DNA of 53,083 nucleotides. Source: Saccoglossus kowalevskii (Eukaryota; Hemichordata; Enteropneusta; Harrimaniidae). Location of the stretch: NCBI RefSeq assembly GCF_000003605.2, contig NW_003106598.1, forward strand, positions 599,069 through 652,151, read 5' to 3'. The translations under genes and the position numbers were made by a program. Every line of letters begins with the position of its first letter. Within the stretch, counting starts at the first letter, position 1. Below, piece after piece: positions 24,198 through 36,894 of this stretch. The notes under the pieces were generated by a model. It saw nothing but the letters and a program-made list of their open reading frames with translations. It had not been told where the DNA came from and searched no databases.

Positions 24198-27100
24198 TTA
24201 AGTTCTGTTTTGTTTTTTGTCCAGAACTCTTCTTAGTGTCGAGTAATTCTTGTAAATCCATACAGCAGAGACAGTAAGGAGGGTCCCGATAACAAACGTT
24301 GTTAAGCTTATAAGAACCACCAATGTTCTGGTTGAACCTTTGCGGAAAAATGAACATAGAGAAATCTGTGATTACTAATTTAACCACCGATGTAGCTGGA
24401 CTTTGTGTTTGCCTCATCGCATTGTCAGTGCATATTGCAATCCAGTTCGCAAGAGGGCGCTGATATTGCCAAATGATAACGGTGATGCGAAGACGCGTTA
24501 TTCTAAAGCATATACATATATTTGACATCAGTACCGATTATTTGAATTAGAATTGTTTTTTTATTAGAATTGTACATAACAATCTAATTTAAATTAACAG
24601 GTTATATACCCACGTTTTTCACAAATTGGGTTTGGAAATTATGTTACATAATTTCCAAACATACATGATGTATAGTAATGACGCCACGATGTAATCAAAC
24701 TGTCGGGGAACGTACGCTTAGCTACGAACACAAACATATCTCCCACACAACGACTGTTACAAACGAGTACGTTTTACGCAGTTTCAATTAAAAACACAAA
24801 GGGACATATCTCTATATATCCGTAGTCGTGTGTGTGTGTGTGTGTGCGTGTGTATTTTGACATCGAAATAATTTGCCTGAGGTTACACGTATATATCGCA
24901 AGTGAGACTATTTCTAACAAATAATAAAATGAACAAGATATTCTCAAATAAAAATACCTATTTTTATATATAAGCTGTGTGGAACGAAGGTATGTCGCGG
25001 TAAACTGAGGAAAACTGGCCAATAATGTTATACTATTTATGAGATCTCAATTCAATGCATTTGAGATTATACAATTTAAAAGCATGGCATCATTGCCATT
25101 AACAGTTTGGTTTGATTTTTAATTCAGACTAAAATTTGGTAAATGATATTCTTTCAATATGCGCTAGAAAAGGTGTCCCTGGTTGTGATATGTTAATAAA
25201 TGCAATTGTACGGCACAAAAATGAATACTAGTAATACCAACAATTGATGTTTATTCTCCGTTTCTGAAACGACTTGCATACTGGATTGGTATAACTAGGA
25301 TCGCATAATAATAATGATGATGAGTGATAGTTCACAAACCTTGTCTTTCTATTACGAATGTCCGTGGGCCTTTCTTATGCTCTCCATCGCCAGGGCTGAA
25401 TCCATACGAGTAGGATAGGTATACATTGTCGACGTTTCCGCCACCGTTCCAACCACCGGTTCCACCACCGTTTCCACCACCGCCACTTCCCCAATAGTCG
25501 TAGCTCGAATAGGAATACGAACTGTAGTCACCGGAGCCCGACCCAGACCCAGATCCAGATCCATAATCAATGGAACCAGAGCCTGAGTCGTATCCAGTTG
25601 AATTTCCCATAGTGTCTACAAAATGGGAAAGGTGTTATATTTGTCAAGAAGTGGGAAATCATAGATGTCTCGTGAAGCATTCATTGTTCGTTTCAAGCAC
25701 AGCTAAAACCGCAAGGAATAGCGACGGTAATAATAGAATGTTTCACAATGTGGCTTGCCCAACTTGAACAAAACAACTCGTCATCGCAAGGGTAACACGT
25801 TTAAGACTAAACACGGTGTACATTTAATGTATTAGTGTACAGAATAAAGCGTTGAATTACCTGTTACAAGTCCTCTTTTCTCCAGCCGTGTGGGCAACTT
25901 CAACTTGCTTAGGTTCTTCAGAAATGTGTGACCATTTTTTCTAGTACGCCCAAAAAGCGGAGCACCTATATGTATAGGTGAACAATACGGTTGTATTTCA
26001 GTCACGTGTGATATTATCAACTACTTCATATATAGTTCAAGTAATACTACAACATCAATCAATTAGTTAATTAGTTTTCTGATAGGATCGCAACATTTAC
26101 ACGCGCGTGTGGTGATCACCTCGAATTTGGACGAAGCATTCTCGTTACCAAATTGTACATTTCTGAACAAAGTCGTTATATTTACGGTTTTACAATTTAG
26201 ATGGTATGCTCAATACAATCATTATCATTATAAAGTGTGAAATGTTTTTACTTCAATGATGGTGTACGTTAAATACGTAAATAAAGTATACCATTTGACA
26301 TTTTTGGCAGATTGCTTGCCATGGTAGGTTCATCAGTAGTTGAAAATGGTTTCTATCTCGTAAAACAACAATTCTGGCTATGAAAACAGAATTTTAATTT
26401 ATGCGCGTGATTCGAATAACTTGAAAAGCTTTACAGATTCCCAAGACAGTATCAGTCACCAGACATGTCTGTCTTTACACTGTGGCAATGTACAGTGCTT
26501 GGTGTAATCATGGTACTCATATAGGCATCGTCACTACAACTCGTTACAACTTTCTACTTTCTACGCTCGATTACATTGACGCTGTGATTATGGGAGTGGA
26601 TCATCGGTGTTCTAAGTTCGTTGAAGCAAAACATTTTTTTTACACGGAATACCCATTATGGGGCGAAGCGAAAGTTGAAGCACCGCAATCATCGCGCTGT
26701 GTTGTGTTCGATATAGGTCCTATGCGAAAGCACAATGCACGAGGTCTAGCTGGNNNNNNNNNNNNNNNNNNNNNNNNNNNNNNNNNNNNNNNNNNNNNNN
26801 NNNNNNNNNNNNNNNNNNNNNNNNNNNNNNNNNNNNNNNNNNNNNNNNNNNNNNNNNNNNNNNNNNNNNNNNNNNNNNNNNNNNNNNNNNNNNNNNNNNN
26901 NNNNNNNNNNNNNNNNNNNNNNNNNNNNNNNNNNNNNNNNNNNNNNNNNNNNNNNNNNNNNNNNNNNNNNNNNNNNNNNNNNNNNNNNNNNNNNNNNNNN
27001 NNNNNNNNNNNNNNNNNNNNNNNNNNNNNNNNNNNNNNNNNNNNNNNNNNNNNNNNNNNNNNNNNNNNNNNNNNNNNNNNNNNNNNNNNNNNNNNNNNNN

Positions 27101-29240
27101 NNNNNNNNNNNNNNNNNNNNNNNNNNNNNNNNNNNNNNNNNNNNNNNNNNNNNNNNNNNNNNNNNNNNNNNNNNNNNNNNNNNNNNNNNNNNNNNNNNNN
27201 NNNNNNNNNNNNNNNNNNNNNNNNNNNNNNNNNNNNNNNNNNNNNNNNNNNNNNNNNNNNNNNNNNNNNNNNNNNNNNNNNNNNNNNNNNNNNNNNNNNN
27301 NNNNNNNNNNNNNNNNNNNNNNNNNNNNNNNNNNNNNNNNNNNNNNNNNNNNNNNNNNNNNNNNNNNNNNNNNNNNNNTTACAAATTAAATTGCATTAAA
27401 GGATTAGTACGGACTCATTATTAACGTGATATACTGAGTATAATAAATTCTAGACCTAGTTAACACACAGATGCAATACCACATATTCGTAATTTAACAT
27501 AAAGCAGCGCAAAAATATAATTTTAAATCAAACAAATAATGTAGAAGTTTTACTTGTGCACGTCGTAATTTAATGGAACCAGTTATCGGCGTGTTTTATA
27601 TGCGTGTATGTGAACACCGACAACGGCGAAGGAAAATTGTTGAATGGCTACAAAGGAACGCTCTCATAATATACTGTAAAACACGTCTTTTTAGCTAGCA
27701 GGTTATTTTAGCTAATTTAGCTTATCCGCAATTTCGCTTAATTAAGATGTCCCTATTCTATATATTTAGCTAAATTAAGATTCAGTTAATTTATGCATTG
27801 ATGCAAATTCGCTAAAATGGGATGTAGCTATTTCAAAGTGTTTACAGTATATGTATATCGAAAGACGCCAGATATAATGTGAACGTTCGATACCATGGCC
27901 AGGTTTACATGTCATTTCAACTACAGCAGTTTCGGGAGGAATGTATGCCAAATCTTATTTCAGAGTCACGATAATTACTGTATTGCGGTTTTATATTGCC
28001 ATATTTTTACATATCCTTAACACAATGCTGCAACTTACATACATGTTCATCCACCATAATTAAGACAAAGCGTTTTTTGTTGTACATTCAACCAAACACG
28101 GTCCGCATAACATAACATATACATTTTGAAATGTTTTTGTTTTTTAAATACGGGTAATAACCCTTTAATACGATACGTTACCACTTGGCCCGTGATTGAA
28201 CACAAACCTGTTGAATACGTACGACTCGAAATGCAAGGATGTATAACATATTTTGAAAAATGTAAAATTCGTCAACATAATATTTAAGTGAAATTTCATG
28301 AGTAAATTTGTTCCGAATCTACTGAAGCTACACGAAATACGTCTGTGTGTTTGGTAAACAAACATATCCCCGCACAGAGCAGGCCTAGAGCTTTTATTCA
28401 TGAGCCTGGCATCAGAGGCTTACTTGCGCTTTGACACATGACTTAAGATGTTCATAAACGCCACAAAAAGTATGTACGATACGACATATTATTTTTTAAT
28501 CATTTTTGTTACGGTGTCGTGGTCCATTCTAGATATTAAGATACGTAACAGATATATACCCAGTTCAGTTAGTCAGTCAAATATTGCAGAAACCCCTACC
28601 CTATGGAGGCCTTCATCGATTGGCCTTATATACACGTCTCAATTAACGTCACCATTATTGAAATGAATGTCATCAAACATTGAAACCAATGTAGAAACGT
28701 GTTCACTAGAAAAGGTGAATGGATTACCGGGCGTGTTGTCACGGTCACATTGTCGCATCTCACAAAACCATGCACCTTACTACAAATTTCTCTTGGTGTT
28801 TCAAAAGAATATAAAAACGTAACTTAAAAGTTACCGAAAAGACATAACATCGCTCAAATTAGATTTGTATTGTAGGATCTCGTGGCAGGTAGGTTTGTAC
28901 ATTTCTATTAATTTTGAAGAAGGTACGTCACTTGGGATGTCACTGTAAATACTGTCTTTAGAGATTTCTATTCACCGATAATGAAAATTTTATTTATTAC
29001 CAAACAACTGTGAAAACGTCAAATTCAAATCAGGTGTCCGCCATTTGATAGAAAGGACATTATTAGTTTGTCTTTATATTTGTTAGTTGGATCGGATGGC
29101 AATAACACACATTTACACTTGGAAGACTTGTTTAGAATATGTATTTCATATCATTCCTTACCTGCCGTGAAAGAGCCAACTGTTGCCATTATGATCGTGA
29201 TGGTGAGTAGTCCAAGCAAGAATTTGACAGCATGAGCCAT
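24198..29240 (-). CDS. Gene 4: Ser-Gly/Tyr/Gly-rich type I membrane protein (199 aa)
   Basis: Exons on the minus strand: 29240-29162, 25965-25861, 25615-25340, 24337-24198 (600 bases, exact frame, all introns phase 1). Residues 1-26 form a clear signal peptide (MAHAVKFLLGLLTITIIMAT...). Residues 27-61 are strongly basic, with R-T-R-K and L-E-K-R-G. Residues 62-153 are low complexity: repeated Ser-Gly with nearby Asp, a Tyr/Ser run around D-Y-S-S-Y, a Gly/Asn/Trp block, then a charged stretch. A helix (~159-181, LVVLISLTTFVIGTLLTVSAV) precedes the basic tail ending K-Q-N-R-T. Ser-Gly repeats beside acidic residues are the usual acceptor context for glycosaminoglycan chains, and Asp/Tyr runs for tyrosine sulfation, so a small membrane proteoglycan is my inference. 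Intron 1 contains the N run, so an undetected exon there is possible, but none is needed to keep the frame. Confidence 0.8.
24826..24854. repeat. Dinucleotide microsatellite (TG)n
   Basis: A short TG/CG-interrupted dinucleotide run in the last intron of gene 4. Confidence 0.85.
26754..27378. other. Assembly gap (run of N)
   Basis: About 625 unknown bases within intron 1 of gene 4. The open frame that appears to run through it is an artefact of reading N as coding. Confidence 0.99.
27672..27849. mobile_element. MITE, ACTGTAAAACACG family, copy 1
   Basis: It starts TACTGTAAAACACGTCTTTT and ends AGTGTTTACAGTA, an inverted match. The interior carries repeated TTAGCTAA-type strings. About 178 bases, in gene 4 intron 1. 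A second copy lies at 44221-44396. Confidence 0.65.
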
Positions 29241-30680
29241 TTTTCACAATGTTGTGAAGCCAACGCTGTTGTTGAAATTATGCGGGTATTGTACGCGGTA
29301 ATAAGACAGATTACAGCGGAATAAAATGACTCATGGGACGTTGTGTTTAAGCGGCGTGGATAATACATGTGGACTGTGTGTGCGTGCTCGTTACGATGAG
29401 GTGCGGCGGGGGCATGTCGTAAACACTGAGTGGTTGGCCAGTCACTCGTGTTGTTACCGCATTCTTCGCGGAGATACCACAGTCTCTACCAGGCGCCATA
29501 GTTTCTCTGGTCACAGACTATAATCGGGCTGATGTATACCTCAAATTAGAGCTGGAGCTTCATTGTATTGACAGATTGTGTCGTCGGCAGGTGTAGATCG
29601 CATGCGTCATCTTACCATAGTGACATCGGACTGAATGAAAACCATTCCAATAACGCATGGCACCACCGTCGACGTCCACCTTCTCGTTTCAATCAGCCAG
29701 CTTGTTTTCAACCTTCGCCCGATGTTTTCATCAATGCGTACTCGTACGCACCAGTTTGGCAAAGTAGAAGACCACCCAGATCAGTTGTAGCGTTGTACCT
29801 TGGTTGCGACACTGACTCACACCAAGAGCCGTTACCATAACGAAGGTGACGCACAAGAAAAGACATAAACAAACCCGCACCTGACTAGAATACAAGATGG
29901 ATTCTAAATGGCTTATATAACCCAAAATGAATACGGAGCTTTACAGATACATCTTGTTGGTTATTGGACATCACACAGACAAACAGGACTTAAAATACAT
30001 ACGTTGTTTAGTAATGCATTGACACTCAGATAACAAGATTCCCATGCTGACGATTGTGTAGGCAATGGATTATTTCCGATGTCAGAATTCACTTGTTAAC
30101 AGATCATTTTTGTCCATTTTCACACTGATCTATACTTTTATAAATAGTAAACTTTTATGCTGAATTACTTAGTAGCTAGAACATCCATAATATGGACATT
30201 TATTTCTTTCGTCGATGGCGTAGTATGTTCCCTGGTAACGTGACCAAACTGTCATATTCTGTAACTCGCAGTAATTTAGAAATTGTAGTGTTATAATTAT
30301 ATTCCTATCTTAGATCGTCATCTAAGTTCTTTCTTTGGAAGGGTGCGTCATTTGTTTTCACGTTGCGCCCGATCGTCACCGACACCAGCCATGGTTGTCT
30401 ATTACACCCCTGCTATTTTGATGCAAAAAATAAATTATGCTATATCGTAAAAGAGTTGTCAAAATTTAATACAAACTCGAGTACGCATGCTATTTGAATT
30501 ATTTGTATGTATACGTAATTCCGGGCACTAATCATTATTTCAACTAACGGCTACTGCCATGTTTGTTGCCAAGACAGCGCTCATCAAACACAAATATTTA
30601 AATATGCTCATAAATAATAAATGCTTTCAACATTATCTTATGTACATAAAGTTTTCTCCCAACAAATAGCGCCCTCTCAC

Positions 30681-30723
30681 AAGAAACAGCTGTTAATATA
30701 ATTAACAAAATCACGGAATACAT
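30681..30723 (-). CDS. Candidate signal-peptide exon, unassigned
   Basis: On the minus strand ATG at 30723 opens a hydrophobic stretch (MYSVILLIILTAVS) and reaches TCTT|GTGAGAG, a good donor in phase 1, the phase used by every assembled signal exon except gene 1. It lies 1.4 kb upstream of the first exon of gene 4 on the same strand. It could be an alternative first exon for gene 4 (joining would give Cys at the junction) or chance. Confidence 0.25.
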
Positions 30724-31979
30724 TGGGTAGGAAATTGAATTGATGATTAAACTTTGGTAAGAACAAATTGGTGAGAAATATTTGGTAAGCAATATTTTCA
30801 AGATAAGGGTACCCATGTCGTAAATGTTAGGCAAAACGTCTTTGTGAAAGAAATAATAGCATATACTTTGAGATAGATGAAGTCACAAAAGAATCAATAT
30901 TTATATTCATACTCAATATATCAGTTTTTCGTTTTATAGTTCATAATAAATAATAATGTTGCCTATATTTTAACAGACATGTTCTGAGTTCTCTGTTTTC
31001 AGGCGATAATGCGGTCGATACCATACGGGGAAGGGGTGTTAGACTTTCGGCATTCACGATAATTATGTAGTTCTAGGCACAAATTTTACCAAACTTGACT
31101 TAACGTGTTTATTTTTTCATTGCAGACACCCACTGCACTCTTTGATAGTTTGGAAACTGTCGCTATGTTATTCACATACTATATAATGACAAATAATAAC
31201 GCCTGAGACATTGGTGTCCGTCCATCCCCGTAATCTCTGATTGAAAACATCGACGAATGTATATTTCAAACTTGTGAATAATTAGAGCAATTATTCCAAG
31301 AGCGGTTGTCGTACCCCCCTACACTATATATTTCGTAATCGACACTGATACCATAATAAATAGCTCTACTTTACCTGTATACGAGGATATTATAGACATA
31401 TTTATCGTTGATAGATGGCCGGTCTTTAACGTAGATGGCGATATGTACAGTAACGATGTTCTGACCAAGTCATGTAGAAAAATAGCAAAACGAATTCACA
31501 TCATTAGGTTTAATTTTACATATATAGTATATACCCCAATGCAATGCATAACTTACACAATCATGCACTAGTACTAGTATCTTGTATTGCAATATATGAC
31601 AAAAGAGATATAAACGAAAATATAATTGTTTGGATTTGTTAATGTTGTGGCAAGGTTTGTTTTTTAATTCGTCTTAAACTACTGGAAGACATTCGCCACG
31701 AACCCACAAACCTCCGCCATAGATGAAAAATGCCCAATTGGTCTATTGTATATGTTTATCGTACTCACATAGCTTATTATATCTTTTCGAAAGGACAGGC
31801 TAAATTGAGTTTTCAATAGATTTGTTCTCAATGATGACGCTATCTGGCAATGGTGAAAAAGACGTTAAAAATAGTTCCACAGCATCTGGATTCAGATTTC
31901 TTCTGAAATATAATGGATTGTTTTTTGTGTTTTTTGAAACCCTACCCTTAAAAACACAAAAATTATTTTCATTAACTTT

Positions 31980-32545
31980 TTTGTTATTTGGCAACGAACA
32001 TTCATTGAATAAAACCCGTTTTCACGGCAACCAGATCTCAAGCCGAATCAACTCCATACCGATGGTTCCCCCGAGCTATGGAAAGTTGACCATTCCCGAA
32101 ATTGTTGTTTCCATGGCAACCATTTCTGAATATCTACCAAAATCTTCATAGATTGATCCACAACTCCTCCTGCAACTTTCATGAGAATCCGTCCACAAAG
32201 TTTTGAGTTAAAAATTACAATTTTTTTCCGAAATTGCCGTGTACTTCAACAGCAACAATGTCATGGTGGATTACGGAACTTGAAATCAACAAGACCAATT
32301 CGTTTCCAGGCGCCAGTAAAGATTACAATTTGTCGTGTTACCTGGTCACATGTGATTGCAATAATGAGGATGTCTCTACTAACTCGGGTTTCGGTACGTT
32401 GGGGTTACCATGGCAATAAGACAGAGGTGTACCGCCAGTGCTCCTATATCCGTACCATTTACTCTCGAAATATTACAAAATGCGAAATGGATACCCATTT
32501 CAAAGGATTTTGCGAAAATGTACAACCTTTAAAGAGTGCATAAAT
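31980..32545 (+). pseudogene. Coding-like degenerate fragment
   Basis: Two overlapping plus-strand frames (ending 32151; 32181-32543) alternate in protein-like composition, with cysteines, N-x-T/S sites and aromatic residues (W-G-Y-H-G-N-K-T, Y-R-Q-C-S-Y-I-R). The frame that looks coding switches near 32400, as in a frameshifted relic. I cannot place it in a family with confidence; a receptor-type extracellular domain is only a guess. No splice structure was found. Confidence 0.25.
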
Positions 32546-34954
32546 GTGTTTGTCGCGTTTGTTTAGTACAACCAGTTTCTTCATCGAGGATTTCTAAAAG
32601 GTCAAATAAAATTTGTGTTTTATGTTTCTCCAGAAACAGCAATTTGTTGTGCTTAACTATGCTTTATGTGGCTTAGTAATTCCACACCCCCTTCATAGAC
32701 TGTCGACTGAAAAGGAGAATCTGTAGAGATTATGTTTCTTCTTGTGAACTTACAACTTGAAATTGTACGCAACGGAACGAGAAAATGACATTTGTTTTGT
32801 GTATGCAGCGAAAGCAACGTCTCCAGTTTCCAATAAATCAACGTGTTCACCAACAGTCACAACGACATTGTACAGAATTCGTGATATACCACGCCCAATG
32901 GTGTATACATATATATATATATATAATGAGAGCACATCAATATCTTCTTTGAACAATCTTTTAGATTTGAACTGTCTATGTGGTGTTCACTCCACGTATT
33001 TTCATTTGATACACAAATTTAGGGACAATTTGGCCCAGTATGACATGAAAATACGGAAGAAATAACTCTTTCATAAAATACATGTTGTCATCTATAATTG
33101 AGTGTTAATACTTGACGATAAAACGTAATTTCCTCTCCATTTCAAATACCCGTCATACCAAATACTGACGAGTTTACGCTAAGACATCACATCTTTACCT
33201 TACAGGTGCGATTAGCGGTATGTCCGAGCGGTTATTCAATCAGCTTTTGCTATATACAACAAACTGAAGTAGATGTCAAATACCGTACATTTGCACAAAG
33301 TATTCATAATTGAATTAATCGCATCCTAACTGAAATCAGAAAAAAATAGTTTACTTTACATATATGCTATCCGTTTATCACTGTACATACCTGACATCAG
33401 TGCCATTGCGACGGCAGTCGTTTATATGATAATCAGCGTTGATCGTGGTAAAAGTGCTACATTATTTGCTTTTGGTCGAAGCAACCGGGTACGTGATTGA
33501 CTCAGCTAGCCCGTCCTTGTGAGAGGAAAAGACGTTCTATACATTTTTAAACATTACCAAGCCAGAGCCACATTGGTCACATGATCTAAGACCGACCAAT
33601 ATTAAAAAACCAATACAGTGATTTTAATCTCAGTTGTAACATTCCATGAGATGTTCCGATCCATGCCACGGTTACATACGTGTGCAGCTCAAAAGACAAA
33701 CACTAATCTACTGGAACATTGGCGACTTTTGAGGTTTTAATCCAATCATTTGCAGTGTAAAGAATCGCCAACTAGTAACGAGAAATACGTATATCTGTGC
33801 GAAAACGACCGATAAATGGATTACACACACCGCATTTTGTTCTGGCTCAAAATAAAGATGCTATATAGTTACAGTATAGCGTGTGTACAAGCTTAGCTAT
33901 TGACAATAAACTGAGTTTTAATTGACATCATTTGGTTTGTCTACATACAGATTATTTAATTGTTAACTGACATGCAGACAACCCACCCCGTTGCTATGAA
34001 AACAGCTTGTATCCTTTTAAAAGTTGACCTCATTTGTACACATGTAGCTGACCAATCAGATTGCGTAGATTCGAGTAGCGGTAGAAAACTTATTTAGTAA
34101 AGATAATTTACCATTTACTCTTTACTTAGAGCCACTGCGAAGCTACTTGCAAGATTGTGTCTGATTGGCTACCCGACCCGAACACCTAACAATCAGACCA
34201 ATCAAAGAGAAGCTTGTTTTTGTTTTTTATACAGAAGCACAGACACGCGTGTTTACCGGAATAATGCGCAATTCACTAGAAAACAAAACATGTTCGTTTC
34301 CCATAGCATTCGCCAATTCAGTGGTAAGAGTACGAGTACGTATTTTTTATTTTAGAAGTTACGGCAACGATTTTCAAGTCTGTCTATAGTCTATACCACC
34401 ACTGGATTACAACCAACGATTTTTCATAGAGACAAGATGTGTGAATGCATGGTCACTCTGATGAATCATGGAGCTAAAAAAAGAATGAACTTAGTAGGTT
34501 ATGTGTGGTGGAATGCAACATGTAGCTTACTATGATACCTATCTGAATCAGGTGCGATTTTACATTTCATTTTCCCATTATCATTCTATTTACAAAGGAA
34601 GTATGCTTTGAGAACATATAACCCACGATGGGGCTGCAGGAAAATAACCAAAAAATTGCTAGACGCGCAGTATTACTTCGTTAAAGGTACGGCAACTTGT
34701 ACTTCAACAGCAGTTAACGGCCTCTGTGGGGTTGAGGTCCGAGTAAACATCGGAGGCCCGCATGAGTTCAACCCCAAACAGGTCGTTAACTACCGTCAGC
34801 GCGTTCGCGTAGTCGTCCTTTAACCCTCAGTTAACAAAACAACTCTAAACATTAGTGTCCCAATGGTGTGTTCATATACCTAACAAAACAGGTGGATTAC
34901 TTCCATTTTTCGAAAGTTCGACCTCGTTCAAAGTGTGAAAGTTCGCGATGTTCT

Positions 34955-35345
34955 ATTTATTTTGTTTACCTTGTGTTGCCTTGGTGATTTAAACTTGAGT
35001 TCAATGTAGCAGAAGTGAATTAATAATTCAAGCGGTGTTAGTGAGTGAGTCAATTATGTATTCATATTGGCCAAGTGAATAATTGTAATTAGTTCTCGCT
35101 AGTCTAGTATCACTATGGTGATAGAAATGTTTTCAGCGTGAAATATTATTTACTTTCAGCGACAATTGCAAGTGTGGATGCTGTTCTGCCCCAATGGCGC
35201 TTACTACCGCGTGATATCATATCATATATGGTGATTTCATTACATAGTCGTTACAAATTCTGTGTAAGGATTTGCCACGTGAACTTAAATGGCGTAACAC
35301 GCCATGACATGCCATCCACTGTATAATTTTCGATGGATGATTTTC
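34955..35345 (+). repeat. Inverted repeat, left arm
   Basis: This arm pairs in inverted orientation with 36895-37300. Shared anchors include CTAATTACAATTATT on the opposite strand, TTCTCGCTAGTCTA, GACAATTGCAAGTGTGGATG and GATATCATATCATATATG. Both arms keep an open frame of about 60 codons (here 35138-35326, plus) with a shared T-I-A-S-V-D-A-V-L-P-Q-W-R core. The arms are diverged, with substitutions and small indels. Confidence 0.8.
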
Positions 35346-36297
35346 ATAACGTGATTCTGGTAATTTATCAGCGGCCTTTTTGCAAAGTGACGTCATCCCG
35401 TTTGTGAACATGCTTTGTATACAAAATGGCGGCCTTGTATGAATGGCATACTTAGAGCGTCTGGTAGTCTAGAAATTGCACACACGTATAAATCTACACT
35501 TAGCCAAAGTATAATTTATATTTTATGATATTTGTAGTTTTACTGCCCCAATTTGTTTATACATTACGTAAGTGAATTTATCATTATGCATTATAGTCTC
35601 TTGCTATATTCCAGAGAAAATCACAACATACCCAAGTCCATAATCAGAAACAAATTTACAGATCCAAGAGCACACAACTAATGACTGACAAATAATGACA
35701 CTGCGTGCATAGTCCAAGCAGTAAGAAGAAAAAATGGATGGACTCTATAAGGAAGTACATAATGTAATATGGTAACTCCATATTAGATTTTGCAAAGGAT
35801 TGTGGGACAGAAAAATGAACTGTAGAGGTCGTTTTTTTTGGGGGGGGGGACTCGCATCTTCCCATAGAGCCCTATGTTAAAATCAGTTTTTCACCTCTCC
35901 TGCTTTCAAGCAACGCGTTAGTTTTTTTAAATGTATGGACGGATGTTTGACTTTCCGGTAATGTTAACCATAAGCTCATTATATATGCAAAAAGACATAT
36001 TGAATGTTAAGGCTAGTCGTTCTCTACAAAACTCTTCGTTTGATATTTTGATGGAAAGAAGAAAGTGTATGCATATGTACTACAGACTGTGGCATAGCGA
36101 ATGAATTCGGGAATACATACCTTATAGATACGAGAGAGGTATGCATGGATATCGTTTCTAAAGTATGGGAAATTCATATGGCGAAGTTTAATTAAATAAC
36201 TTCCTATATTCAGATACGACACATATGTCGTTGCATACTTTATAAGTGTGTAATTATTATTACAAAACTAATACAACGAACAAATTTATGCTGAACG

Positions 36298-36592
36298 TTA
36301 AAGAGTGGTAGTCGTCGTGCCACGCATGCGCGAAATATATGGGTCTCATATAAACAAAGATGGCGAATTTGCCTGTTGCGCAGATAAACAAGTACAAACT
36401 GAGACGTTACCGAGCTTTAATTAGGTATTTTTAGGTGCTTGGAAGGTATCGAAGGAGTAACCGGCGGCAATTAGTGCAAGTGCAAACCTAACACTTGTTA
36501 TTTCATTAGAAGAGCGCACTGGATTGTGGGAAAATCAATGTTTATCAACACAAATGTCGCACATGCGCAGCGGGACGACCACCGCCATTTAA
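36298..36592. mobile_element. MITE, TTAAAG family, between the inverted-repeat arms
   Basis: It begins TTAAAGAGTGGTAGTCGTCG and ends with the inverted counterpart (reverse complement TTAAATGGCGGTGGTCGTCC). About 295 bases, non-coding, the longest copy in the window. It lies inside the spacer between the inverted-repeat arms. Confidence 0.65.
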
Positions 36593-36894
36593 CTTTTCCA
36601 CCTGTTTAATCTAATACATTATAAATTACGCTGAAACATTCACACAATTTACTCTAGTACTGTGTGACCCTTAAAGTAATGTTGTCTCACCTACAACAGT
36701 TGAATAGTTATTTTTGAGTCACGGTGACACTTGTTGGTTACTTGGTTAACAAATTCCTCTTCTGACAGGGCGAATAGCAGAAAGATGTCGTCTTGTGTTG
36801 TAAGCAGTGGACACACCCGTCGCCATTTTGTATACAAGTTCCTAAGCGTGTACGCATGCAATGTGACGCGACATTGCGACAATAAAATTCCCTG

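Noticed and set aside
24079-24528. 149-codon minus-strand frame
   Set aside because: It overlaps the gene 4 membrane exon in another frame. The phase-1 frame (24337-24198) gives a clean helix and stop and joins the upstream exon; the longer frame does not.
26482-27399. 305-codon open frame on the plus strand
   Set aside because: Most of it is the N run; only about 90 real codons precede it, with no domain. It is an artefact of the gap.
33217-33245. tRNA-Leu/Ser-like string ATGTCCGAGCGGTT
   Set aside because: It resembles a D-arm, but no anticodon arm, variable arm or TTCRA motif follows in the expected distance.
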